A stretch of DNA of 64,000 nt from an uncultured Marvinbryantia sp. (GTDB lineage: Bacteria > Bacillota > Clostridia > Lachnospirales > Lachnospiraceae): the NCBI GenBank assembly GCA_934408725.1, contig CAKRVB010000001.1, forward strand, positions 1 through 64,000, in the 5' to 3' direction. This document shows, one piece after another, positions 16,534 to 24,975 of the stretch. The notes under the pieces were generated by a model. The model made no database searches. It worked only from the letters and a program-made list of their open reading frames with translations, and had not been told where the DNA came from. The position numbers were made by a program, and so were the translations under genes. Each line of letters opens with the position of its first letter. The first letter of the stretch is position 1.

Positions 16534-17553
16534 TTAGTTCAGATATTCGTCTACATTTTCAGATGTAACCAGTACAAATGGTACAGTGTAGCTCTTCTCT
16601 ACTTTTTCGCCTTTGATAGAAGCAACGATTGCGTCGATACCTGCATTTACCTGTCCAGCTGCATCCTGAAGTACTGTTGCACCAAGAGTGCCGTCTTTTA
16701 CCATCTGCAGAGGTCCCTGGTTTCCATCAACACCGATGCAGACAATGTCAGAACGATCTTTTGCGTTACATTCAGCCTGAGCTGCGGATGACATATCATC
16801 GTTATCACAGATCACTGCCTTCAGGTCATCACCATACTGTGCAAGATAATCATCTACTGTATTAACAGCTTTGGATGCATCCCAGTCACATGGTACATCT
16901 GCTGCTTTTTCCCATTTGTCATCTTTTTCAATTGTGTTGGCAATACCTTCACCACGCTGAATCTGAGCGGAGTTACCGATAATACCCTGGCAATGAACAA
17001 ATACGCCGCCGTCCGGAACCTGTTCCATTACATAGTTACCCATCAATTCTCCAGCATATACGTCATCAGATCCTGCAAATGCAAGAGCTTCTGTATCTGT
17101 GCTGTCTGTCTTTGAGTTAACTACTACTACACCAATACCAGCTTCTTTCATCGCTGTAACTGCTGGGTCAGATGCTGTGGATTCTGCCGGCAGGATAATA
17201 ACATAATCACAAGGATAGTTAATGCAGTCCTGAGCCAGGTCACACTGTTTTGCACCGTCTGTGTTACCATCCAGAATACCTGTCCACTCATCAATTGTTC
17301 CGTCTTCTACCAGTGCATCCAGTCTTTCCTGTGCTGCGCCGTTCAGTGTAGCATGGAATACATCTACGGTATTCTTTGAGATATATCCTACGATAATCTT
17401 TCCGTCACCGTTCAGGTCTCCACCAGCTGCTGCTTCTTCGACAGCTTCCGTTGCTGCCTCTGTTGCGTCTTCAGCAGATGCTGTAAAACCAAATGCTGAC
17501 ATACTCATTGCCATACTGGATACTAAGAGTGCTGCTACAACTTTCTTTTTCAT
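16534..17553 (-). CDS. Ribose/galactose-type ABC transporter, sugar-binding lipoprotein-like protein
   Basis: The start at 17553 (MKKKVVAALL) follows GGAGGG and gives 339 residues. A signal peptide (about 1-26) ends near a TASAEDA site; there is no clear lipobox cysteine, so the anchoring mode is uncertain. An acidic linker leads to a Peripla_BP_4 domain with IVGYISKNTVDVFHATLNG, PAESTASDPAV and VCIGVDGNQGPLQMVKDG, as in RbsB/XylF-like proteins. It captures the sugar outside the cell for the permease and ATPase encoded just upstream. Regular, expression-type codons and a strong hairpin after the gene fit its need in excess. Confidence 0.87.
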   Translation of the reverse strand: MKKKVVAALLVSSMAMSMSAFGFTASAEDATEAATEAVEEAAAGGDLNGDGKIIVGYISKNTVDVFHATLNGAAQERLDALVEDGTIDEWTGILDGNTDGAKQCDLAQDCINYPCDYVIILPAESTASDPAVTAMKEAGIGVVVVNSKTDSTDTEALAFAGSDDVYAGELMGNYVMEQVPDGGVFVHCQGIIGNSAQIQRGEGIANTIEKDDKWEKAADVPCDWDASKAVNTVDDYLAQYGDDLKAVICDNDDMSSAAQAECNAKDRSDIVCIGVDGNQGPLQMVKDGTLGATVLQDAAGQVNAGIDAIVASIKGEKVEKSYTVPFVLVTSENVDEYLN

Positions 17554-17612
17554 TTTTGTTCCCTCCATAAGAAAAAATTTTATAAATAATCTGGACACTT
17601 CCAGTTTATTTC

Positions 17613-18587
17613 TTATCTGTTCTTTTTATTAATTGCCATATCTACAAGTACTGCAAGAATAATGATGATACCTTTGGTCATGTACTGATAGTAAGAACCA
17701 ATATTCAGGAAGTTCATACCATTGTAAATACATCCGATGATAACTGCTCCAAGAAGTACACCTGGTGCAGTGGCAATACCACCTGCGAAAGAGGTCCCTC
17801 CAAGTACACAGGCTGCAACCGCATCTGTTTCATAAGCAACACCGATATTGGACTGTGCAGATCCTGTCTTACTTGTAAAGATCACACCTGCAATACCTGC
17901 AAGCAGACCGGAAATCGTATAGCAAAGTGTTTTGGTCCAGAATACATTTACACCAGATGCCACTGCTGCATTTACATTACCGCCTACAGCAAATACATAA
18001 CGTCCAAACTTTGTCCAATGCATTACAATGTACATAATAATAGAAACAACAATCATGTAGATAATTGGATATGGAATCCCTGCCAGATTTCCAGAATAAA
18101 TATTCTTGAATGTCTGGGATGCCATTGACATTCCCTGTCCATTTGAAATAATCTGGGCAATGGAACGAATGACCAGCTGTGTAGCCAGTGTTACAACGAA
18201 TGCTGCCATATCAAACTTTGCTACCAGAAATCCATTCAGAAGACCAAATGCAGTTGCTGCCAGTACTGCCAGTACAATAGATACACCGATATTCATGCCA
18301 CGAACTACAATAAACTGTCCCAATAATACAGATACCAATGCCAGCTGTGCTCCTACCGCAAGGTCAATACCACCAGTCGTAATGCAAAGACACATACCAT
18401 ATGCAATCAGACAGTTTACAGAAATCTGTGTCAGGACATTCAGGATATTACTTGGATAAATAAATCTTGGTTTTAAGGCTGCAATCACAATAATCATAAA
18501 TATCAGGATGACACCAATTCCATATTTTCCCATGAACATACGGAAACCATCCGTCTGATAAAATTTCTTATTCTTTGATTCTGACAT
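17613..18587 (-). CDS. Ribose-type ABC transporter permease
   Basis: This 324-residue BPD_transp_2 family permease (RbsC/XylH type) has 8-10 membrane helices and the family motifs NCLIAYGMCLCITTGGIDL (about 54-72), FGLLNGFLVAK and the C-terminal AACVLGGTSFAGG. It forms the channel of the sugar importer with the ATPase encoded 14 bases upstream. AGGAGG precedes the ATG. Confidence 0.9.
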   Translation of the reverse strand: MSESKNKKFYQTDGFRMFMGKYGIGVILIFMIIVIAALKPRFIYPSNILNVLTQISVNCLIAYGMCLCITTGGIDLAVGAQLALVSVLLGQFIVVRGMNIGVSIVLAVLAATAFGLLNGFLVAKFDMAAFVVTLATQLVIRSIAQIISNGQGMSMASQTFKNIYSGNLAGIPYPIIYMIVVSIIMYIVMHWTKFGRYVFAVGGNVNAAVASGVNVFWTKTLCYTISGLLAGIAGVIFTSKTGSAQSNIGVAYETDAVAACVLGGTSFAGGIATAPGVLLGAVIIGCIYNGMNFLNIGSYYQYMTKGIIIILAVLVDMAINKKNR

Positions 18588-18600
18588 TTTCTTTTTCCTC

Positions 18601-20109
18601 CTATCTATTCTGTGCGAATGCCATCTCCAGAAGTTCTTTCTGGGTGATATTATTTGCCATAATCTCTGATCTGTCTACGATTCCGTTTATCGTTCCTTCA
18701 TGATAAACTAATATTCGATCACTCATACCCATTACCTCCGGAAGCTCAGAGGAAATCATGATGATTGCCATTCCTTTTGCTGCAAATTCGCACATCAGTG
18801 TATGAATATCCGACTTGGCCCCTACATCCACACCTCTGGTTGGTTCATCCAGAATCAACACCCTTGGATTCGCCATAATCCATTTTGCCAGAACCACCTT
18901 CTGCTGATTTCCACCACTCAGTGAAAATCCATTATGCTCTATGCTGGCTGCCTTTACGGTCAGTTTACTTGCCGCTTCTGCGCACTCTTTCTTTTCTCTC
19001 TTCTGATTAATGAGCAGACCTTTCTGCTTTTCCGGAAGATTTGGAAGAGAGATATTCTCTCTGATGGATCTCAAAAGACATAAGCCATAATTCTTTCTGT
19101 CTTCGTTTACCATACAGATACCTTTTTTGATTGCACTTCGCGGGCTCTTATTGGTAATTTCTTTTCCATCCAGATACATGGTACCTGATTCCAGTGGATC
19201 CAGTCCGAAGATCGCTCTCATTGTCTCACTTCTTCCCGAACCAACCAGTCCGGATATACCAAGGATCTCTCCTGCATGTACTTCGAAGCTGATATCATGG
19301 AAGCCTTTACCGCAAAGCTTATCCACTTTAAATACCACATCACCGATTTCACAATCCACTTTCGGGAAAACGCTTTTTACATCACGACCTACCATCATGG
19401 AAATCAGTTCATCTCTCGTAACACCGTCCAGGCTTCTTGTATTGACATAGGTACCATTTCGGAAAACAGAAACGCTGTCACAGATTTCAAAAATCTCCTC
19501 CATACGGTGAGAAATATATATGATCGCTACTCCTTTGGCTTTCAGTTCTTTGATTACTCCAAACAATCGGTCCGTTTCGGTAGAATCCAGAGAAGAGGTT
19601 GGTTCGTCCATGATGATCAGTCTGGAATTACAGGATACGGCTTTGATAATTTCTACCATCTGTACCTGTGCAAGTGTCAATTCCTTCATTTTTGTCGTTG
19701 CTGTATACGGTACATTGAATTTATCCAGTATCTCCTGACACTCTCTGTTCTGTGTCTTTTTGTCCAGGAAAATACCCTTTGTACTTTCCCGCTTCAGGAA
19801 AATACTTTCTGCTACGGTCAGATGCGGCTCCGGATTTAATTCCTGATGAATCATGGAAATACCGCTCTTTAACGCATCAACCGGTCCGGATACCTGATAC
19901 GGCTTACCTTCAAACTCCATGGTTCCGGCATCCTGCTTAATCAAACCAATTACGCACTTCATCAGTGTCGATTTTCCGGCACCATTTTCACCGAGAAGCG
20001 CATGTACTTCTCCGGCTTTTACGTGAAGCTGCACGTCTTTCAGTGCCTGTGTTCCACCAAAAGCTTTTGAAATACCTTCGCAATTAAGAATATATTCACT
20101 ATTTCCCAA
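18601..20109 (-). CDS. Ribose-type ABC transporter ATPase (two nucleotide-binding domains)
   Basis: The 502-residue protein contains two ABC domains. The first has Walker A GENGAGKST (about 38) and Walker B LIIMDEPTSSLD; its signature is degenerate (LTLAQVQMVEI), which is normal for RbsA/MglA. The second has SGLVGSGRSET in place of a standard Walker A and an intact signature LSGGNQQKVVLAKW with VLILDEPTRGVD. It powers sugar import. The start is a TTG at 20109 preceded by AAGGAGAGG. It is encoded after the ADP-dependent-type kinase gene in the same operon. Confidence 0.92.
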   Translation of the reverse strand: MGNSEYILNCEGISKAFGGTQALKDVQLHVKAGEVHALLGENGAGKSTLMKCVIGLIKQDAGTMEFEGKPYQVSGPVDALKSGISMIHQELNPEPHLTVAESIFLKRESTKGIFLDKKTQNRECQEILDKFNVPYTATTKMKELTLAQVQMVEIIKAVSCNSRLIIMDEPTSSLDSTETDRLFGVIKELKAKGVAIIYISHRMEEIFEICDSVSVFRNGTYVNTRSLDGVTRDELISMMVGRDVKSVFPKVDCEIGDVVFKVDKLCGKGFHDISFEVHAGEILGISGLVGSGRSETMRAIFGLDPLESGTMYLDGKEITNKSPRSAIKKGICMVNEDRKNYGLCLLRSIRENISLPNLPEKQKGLLINQKREKKECAEAASKLTVKAASIEHNGFSLSGGNQQKVVLAKWIMANPRVLILDEPTRGVDVGAKSDIHTLMCEFAAKGMAIIMISSELPEVMGMSDRILVYHEGTINGIVDRSEIMANNITQKELLEMAFAQNR

Positions 20110-20177
20110 TGCTTTCCTCTCCTTTTCTTTTATTTTTGTATCTGTTCTGCCATCTCACAGTTACAAGGCTTCTTTTC

Positions 20178-21497
20178 TCAGTTCTTTACAAATGCGAACT
20201 GTACTCCTGCCACAAATGTATCTCCCAAACCTATTGTGCAGATTGGTTTTTCCATATATCTGGATGGCACCAGATATACCTTCCGGTCCATATTCATTTT
20301 TTCCAATTCATCTGCGAATCTCACACCGGTACTGCTCAGTTCCAGCTTCAGACTGTCATAGCATTCTGAAAGATTTCCATAATGTCCCACTCTGGCTCTT
20401 GTACCGGAAAGAAGATTTCCCATAGTCAATGCTTTTTCAATGTCTATCCCCGGAATTTCATCACCATAGTACATGGAATAATCCTTTGTATGCATAATAA
20501 TTCCACGTACATGATACTTCTCTGTCAGTACTGCCATACTTTTCAGAACATCATTCAGATTTTCTTTATCCGGTTCAAAATCCAGTTCCTTCATATGGGC
20601 TACCAGCTCTTCTTCATTCATTCCCATAATATCTACATAACTGGCAATTTCTCTGTAAACAATCTTTTTTACTTCCTGGCTGATATAATGTGCACTTTCG
20701 AAATAAATCAGACAATCTGGATTTTTTTCTTTCACTTTTTTATAATGAACCCCAAGCTCCTTCATTCTCCGGCTTACCAGATCAGTATCAATAATACCGT
20801 TAAATCCGCTGACATTGTAAGAAATCAGCTGATCTGTATGCTGCTCCAGATAATTTTTGAAATCATCCTTCACCACGATGTCTTTATGAATGGTATCGTA
20901 ATCCAGAATTACCCGATTCGAAATCGGTACCTCATAACGCTTTCCATGTAATACAAAGCTGTCACCCTTGGTATAAGAAAATACGACATGATATACCGGT
21001 TCACCTGTATGTATCTCCCGTATAGGGACCTGATGCTCTCCAACAATCGCATTCAGTCCTTCGTAATCCATCAGATCACAGACTTCTTCGCTTTTATCTG
21101 AGATGTGCGCAATAAGCGGCATCCCAACTGATGCCATCGCTGCTGCACCCTGTGCTGCTGTTCCTCCCAGTGCAAATGTGTGTTCAAAATGCTCCAGAAG
21201 ATAGTCAACCACTTTCTTGTCTGTAATATCTGCTTCTCCCCCAAGACCATTTGCCATATAATAGGCAATGATTCTGGAAAAGCTTTCCATATCGGTGATA
21301 TCTTCATCTCCGTCCCGGTAAATATCTCCCTTCACATTGGCATCTATCAGTTTGTTAAATTCTTCTTCGTTATAAGTAAGCAGTACATCAAGATCTGATG
21401 TATATCCAAACACAATCCTGCGGTCAGTCTCCTTACATATTTCTATATCTGTCAGAATTTCATCCAGATATTTTTTGTAATTATCAATATAAGCCAT
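20178..21497 (-). CDS. ADP-dependent phosphofructokinase/glucokinase family sugar kinase
   Basis: About 439 residues from MAYIDNYKK at 21497; an ATG four codons earlier (21509) is also possible. The protein matches the ADP-specific PFK/GK family (ribokinase superfamily): an N-terminal FGYTSDLDVLLTY, the glycine pair FALGGTAAQGAAAMAS (about 116) and the catalytic GLGDTFVAG near the C-terminus. Archaeal members use ADP as phosphate donor; bacterial homologues vary, and donor and sugar are not certain here. It is the first enzyme gene after the RpiR regulator and directly before the sugar ABC transporter, so it probably phosphorylates the imported sugar or its isomer. Confidence 0.75.
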   Translation of the reverse strand: MAYIDNYKKYLDEILTDIEICKETDRRIVFGYTSDLDVLLTYNEEEFNKLIDANVKGDIYRDGDEDITDMESFSRIIAYYMANGLGGEADITDKKVVDYLLEHFEHTFALGGTAAQGAAAMASVGMPLIAHISDKSEEVCDLMDYEGLNAIVGEHQVPIREIHTGEPVYHVVFSYTKGDSFVLHGKRYEVPISNRVILDYDTIHKDIVVKDDFKNYLEQHTDQLISYNVSGFNGIIDTDLVSRRMKELGVHYKKVKEKNPDCLIYFESAHYISQEVKKIVYREIASYVDIMGMNEEELVAHMKELDFEPDKENLNDVLKSMAVLTEKYHVRGIIMHTKDYSMYYGDEIPGIDIEKALTMGNLLSGTRARVGHYGNLSECYDSLKLELSSTGVRFADELEKMNMDRKVYLVPSRYMEKPICTIGLGDTFVAGVQFAFVKN

Positions 21498-21525
21498 TTC
21501 GCCCCCCATATGTCCTTCTTTTTTA

Positions 21526-22356
21526 TCACAGCTTATACTCAGCTAACAGAGATTCGATCATTTCAATATTCTCCGTCATTTTTTGTTTCTGTGCTACCAA
21601 ATATAAGATAGCATCCAGAATTGCCTGATCATAAATATGAGTGGTAGATCCATATTCTCCAAACAGCGACTGCCTGATCTTTGTCAGAAATATCAGTTCT
21701 GCCCGCTTTGCAAGCGGACTGCTTTTGGAACCTGTCACAGCTACAATTGGCATTTTCTTCTTTTCCGCAATCTCTGCAGCCTGAAGCACATGCCTGGAAA
21801 TTCCCGAATGAGAAATCGCAATAAGTAAATCCTGATCGCTTCCACTTACCATGCTGGCCATACCATATTCCACTATTGTCCCACACCGGGCTTCTATCCC
21901 AACCCTGCAAAGCCGAAAAGCAAAATCCATGGCCACCGGAATAGTATTGCCTGCAGCTACCACAAAAATACGCTTTGCACTGCATATCATGTCTGCGCAC
22001 TGTTCTGCCGCCTCATTATCCAGCATATCTGCTATATGCAGCAGATCTCTGGTCAGACACTGTATTACTTCTCTTGCATTTTGGGGATTATCCGCCGGAT
22101 TGGTATAACCCGTCATCTGATATCTTCCCAGTTCTTCAGCAAGCGCAAGTTTCATCTGATAAAAGCCTTTATACCCCAACCGCTTACACAACCGGATCAC
22201 AGTGGCATCACTGGCCCCGCTCTTCTCAGCCAGTTCGGAAACATTCATTTCCACCGCCTGATTGGGATTTTCTGCTATATAATCTGCCACTTTACGCTCT
22301 GCCAGAAACATTTCGTCCTTTAAACGCCCTATTGTTGTTAAAACTCGTTTATCCAT
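21526..22356 (-). CDS. RpiR/MurR-family regulator of the sugar operon
   Basis: The start at 22356 (MDKRVLTTIGRLKDEM) follows GGAGAG and gives 276 residues. An N-terminal HTH_6 domain (about 1-77) contains NVSELAEKSGASDATVIRLCK, truncated here to its recognisable part ASDATVIRLCKRLGYKGF. A SIS sugar-phosphate-binding domain (about 105-240) contains FVVAAGNTIPVA and LIAISHSGISRHVLQAAEIA. Such regulators respond to sugar phosphates. It is the first gene of the sugar operon and likely acts on the inverted repeat at 22406-22454 just downstream of the promoter. Confidence 0.88.
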   Translation of the reverse strand: MDKRVLTTIGRLKDEMFLAERKVADYIAENPNQAVEMNVSELAEKSGASDATVIRLCKRLGYKGFYQMKLALAEELGRYQMTGYTNPADNPQNAREVIQCLTRDLLHIADMLDNEAAEQCADMICSAKRIFVVAAGNTIPVAMDFAFRLCRVGIEARCGTIVEYGMASMVSGSDQDLLIAISHSGISRHVLQAAEIAEKKKMPIVAVTGSKSSPLAKRAELIFLTKIRQSLFGEYGSTTHIYDQAILDAILYLVAQKQKMTENIEMIESLLAEYKL

Positions 22357-22405
22357 CTTTTTTACTCTCCGCATTCAAAGGATGCATAAATTGTCATAAA
22401 AATAC

Positions 22406-22454
22406 ATTTCACCATTTTTTCTATTTTTCTGTTTTTTCTTTATTTTGGTGAAAT
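22406..22454. promoter_or_regulatory. Inverted repeat, candidate RpiR operator
   Basis: ATTTCACCA (22406-22414) and TGGTGAAAT (22446-22454) form a perfect 9-base inverted repeat. It lies between the promoter (22473-22501) and the rpiR start, a position where a bound repressor could block transcription of the sugar operon. It could instead be a leader hairpin. Confidence 0.5.
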
Positions 22455-22472
22455 ATTTTTTCAAGTGTCTTT

Positions 22473-22501
22473 ATTCTAGTGCATCCCTTTTGTTTTGTCA
22501 A
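22473..22501 (-). promoter_or_regulatory. Sigma-A promoter of the sugar operon
   Basis: On the minus strand TTGACA (22496-22501) and TAGAAT (22473-22478) are separated by 17 bases. The leader to the rpiR start is about 110 bases and contains the 9-base inverted repeat. Together with the AT-rich bases up to 22702 this fills the gap between rpiR and the AllH remnant; I see no other gene there. Confidence 0.8.
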
Positions 22502-22702
22502 TACTTTTTAAGTTTTCCATTTATGGTTTCTATTTTATCGTCATTTTGCACAATACATGTATCTGCTATTATTACATATTGTCCCATCAAATTGTTTCAA
22601 CCAGTTCTTTTTTGTTATAATTATACAACCTGCCATTTTTTATCATTCAGGTAGCTGGCACGAAATAATTTTTTCAAATCGAGCACTCCTAAGACCTTCT
22701 GC

Positions 22703-23059
22703 GTGATTCCGATCTGGCTGGGGATTGGTCTGACTCCAAGCGGTGATGACTTTCTATGCGGTTTTCTTGCCGGACTGAGACTGTCCAATGGAAGTTCTTT
22801 ATTTCTGCCATTTCTAGAGCAGCATATTCTGCATACCCTGGATCGCACCAACGAAATCAGTGCTGCATTTTTACGCTGTGCAGCGTTTGGACAATTCAGT
22901 ACTCCGGTGCATCTCCTGACTGATCCTAATGTAACAGCCAGACAGATCTATCTGGTCTTTTCCAGTATCAGTCATTCTTCCGATATCGATACACTGTGTG
23001 GGATTTATATCGCATTCACTGCTTCCATTTTTGCAGACAAACATCCAAAAAAATCTTGA
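22703..23059 (+). pseudogene. C-terminal remnant of an AllH (DUF2877) gene
   Basis: The reading carries the DUF2877 hallmark GIGLTPSGDDFLCGFLAG, then RTNEISAAFLRCAAFGQF and SISHSSDIDTLCGI, matching the last 120 or so residues of the intact AllH at 35550-36401. The first 160 residues are missing and there is no ribosome site at the apparent start, so it is not expected to be functional. It lies upstream of, and in the same direction as, the MarR gene; its stop codon overlaps the MarR promoter. Confidence 0.85.
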
Positions 23060-23084
23060 CATTCTATTTTTTCTTTCATACAAT
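23056..23084 (+). promoter_or_regulatory. Promoter of the MarR-MATE operon
   Basis: TTGACA (23056-23061) and TACAAT (23079-23084) are separated by 17 bases. The imperfect dyad AATTACCATTGTTAATT overlaps and follows the -10 box and may be the MarR operator. Confidence 0.75.
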
Positions 23085-23139
23085 TACCATTGTTAATTAT
23101 CTATGATAACCACATGACATATATGAAAGGAGGCCAATT

Positions 23140-23592
23140 ATGACCATTGAATTATTAAAGCGCATGATGGACGCCTGTTATCAGGCTAAACGTACCCGCG
23201 ATATGCTCCCGCCTCTGCCAGAGGGTGTAACTTCTTCTTATATCCAGTATCTGGATATTATCGAAGCTATGCAGAATGAGGGACTTCAGGCGAAAGTCTC
23301 AGACATCAGTGACCGTTTATCCCTGCCAAGACCGGGTGTCACCAGAACCGTAAAAGAAATGGAACAAAAGGGCTATCTGAAGAAAACAGCTTCCGCGGAA
23401 GATGGCAGGGTCACCTACCTTACTCTGACGGAAGCCGGACAGATTCTTTCTGAAAAATATAACCAGCAGATTTTTTCCACTCTTGCCTCTTATATGGAAG
23501 GATTTTCCGAGGAAGATGCAGAATGCATGATCCGTACCATAGCTCAGTTCTACCATATTATGTGCGAAAGGAGAATGAATCTTGAAAAGTGA
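23140..23592 (+). CDS. MarR-family transcriptional regulator
   Basis: This 150-residue protein has the MarR winged-helix layout: VSDISDRLSLPRPGVTRTVK as recognition region (about 53-72), followed by the wing KKTASAEDGRVTYLTLTEAG with the conserved D-x-R. It overlaps the MATE transporter gene by 11 bases, so the two are co-translated, and it likely represses the pair in response to a toxic compound. AAAGGAGG precedes the ATG. Confidence 0.88.
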   Translation: MTIELLKRMMDACYQAKRTRDMLPPLPEGVTSSYIQYLDIIEAMQNEGLQAKVSDISDRLSLPRPGVTRTVKEMEQKGYLKKTASAEDGRVTYLTLTEAGQILSEKYNQQIFSTLASYMEGFSEEDAECMIRTIAQFYHIMCERRMNLEK

Positions 23593-24919
23593 AAGAAATG
23601 ATTTTACACAGGGCAGTATTTTTAAAAAACTTGCCCTTTTTATGCTCCCAATTCTGGGTGCACTGATTCTGCAGGCGGCCTATGGTGCCGTGGACCTGCT
23701 GGTCGTTGGCCGCTTTGGCTCTACCTCCGGACTTTCCGCTGTATCTACCGGCAGCCAGGTACTGAATCTGGTAACCTTTGTGGTCACACAGTTCGCCATG
23801 GGAATCACCGTTCTGATTGCCCGTTATCTGGGTGAAAAACGTCCGGAACAGATCGGCTCCGTTATTGGCGGTTCTGTCATGGTCTTTGCTGTTGTCTCTG
23901 CATGTCTGTTCTTCCTGATGGTATGCTTTGCCCGACCTATTTCTGTTTTGATGCAGGCTCCGGAAGAGGCTCTGAGCCTGACCACCAGCTATGTACGGAT
24001 CTGTGGAGGCGGTATTTTCTTTATTGTAGCTTACAATCTTCTATCCGCTATTTTCCAAGGTCTGGGCGACAGCAAATCTCCACTGCTTTTTGTTCTGGTA
24101 GCCTGTATCGTAAATATCTTTGGTGATCTGCTTCTTGTGGCCGTTTTTCATCTGGATGCTGCCGGAGCTGCCATCGCTACCGTCTGTGCTCAGGCTGTCA
24201 GTGTAGTATGCGCCGTAGTGCTTCTGCTGAAAAAGCATCTGCCTTTTGCGATCCGCCGCTCTGATTTTTCATTCAACCATCAGTGTGGGAAGTTTCTTGG
24301 AATCGGTCTTCCTCTGGCATTGCAGGAATTCCTGACACAGGCTTCTTTTCTGGCTCTGTGTGCTTTTGTGAACCGCCTTGGGCTGGAGGCTTCCTCTGGT
24401 TATGGGGTAGCATGTAAGATCGTCAACTTCGCCATGCTGATTCCCAGCTCTCTGATGCAGTCCATGGCATCCTTTGTATCTCAGAATGTGGGAGCCAACA
24501 ACCCCAAGAGAGCCCGAAAAGCCATGTTCACAGGCATCGGAATCGGTCTTTTCTTTGGCTGCATGGTCTTCACTCTTATCATGCTGAAAGGGGATCTGCT
24601 GGCCGGATGCTTTACTACTGATGCCACTGTCATTCAAAATGGATTTGCTTATCTGAAAGGATTTGCCCCAGAGACACTGGCTACGGCTGTTCTGTTCAGT
24701 ATGATAGGCTATTTTAACGGAAACAATCAGACGCTATGGGTCATGATCCAGGGACTGATTCAGACATTACTGGTACGACTGCCAATGTCCTACTACATGA
24801 GTATTCAGCCTAATGCAAGCCTGACCAAAATTGGTCTGGCTGCACCGACCTCCACTGCGGTAGGAATTCTGTTAAATATCTTATTCTTTCTTTACTTTAC
24901 ACGGAAGAATAAGATATAA
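23582..24919 (+). CDS. MATE-family multidrug efflux transporter
   Basis: The 445-residue membrane protein has 12 predicted helices in two homologous halves and MATE motifs such as ALILQAAYGAVDLLVVGRFG near the start and the paired Q-x-x-x-x-x-A-S-F region at the start of the second half (ALQEFLTQASFLAL). Such proteins export cationic compounds with Na+ or H+. The start is a TTG (23582) that follows AAAGGAG inside the end of the marR gene. A truncated palindromic repeat (24921-24953) lies right after the stop. Confidence 0.9.
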   Translation: MKSERNDFTQGSIFKKLALFMLPILGALILQAAYGAVDLLVVGRFGSTSGLSAVSTGSQVLNLVTFVVTQFAMGITVLIARYLGEKRPEQIGSVIGGSVMVFAVVSACLFFLMVCFARPISVLMQAPEEALSLTTSYVRICGGGIFFIVAYNLLSAIFQGLGDSKSPLLFVLVACIVNIFGDLLLVAVFHLDAAGAAIATVCAQAVSVVCAVVLLLKKHLPFAIRRSDFSFNHQCGKFLGIGLPLALQEFLTQASFLALCAFVNRLGLEASSGYGVACKIVNFAMLIPSSLMQSMASFVSQNVGANNPKRARKAMFTGIGIGLFFGCMVFTLIMLKGDLLAGCFTTDATVIQNGFAYLKGFAPETLATAVLFSMIGYFNGNNQTLWVMIQGLIQTLLVRLPMSYYMSIQPNASLTKIGLAAPTSTAVGILLNILFFLYFTRKNKI

Positions 24920-24920
24920 T

Positions 24921-24953
24921 CCATTGGGGACGGTGTTTTCTGGCTTTTGTCCC
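24921..24953. repeat. Truncated copy of the GGGGACGG palindromic repeat
   Basis: CCATTGGGGACGGTGTTTTC and the following TGGCTTTTGTCCC match one arm and loop of the complete element at 27323-27380, but the second long arm is missing. Confidence 0.7.
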
Positions 24954-24975
24954 TAATGATCTGACAGGAGTTATC

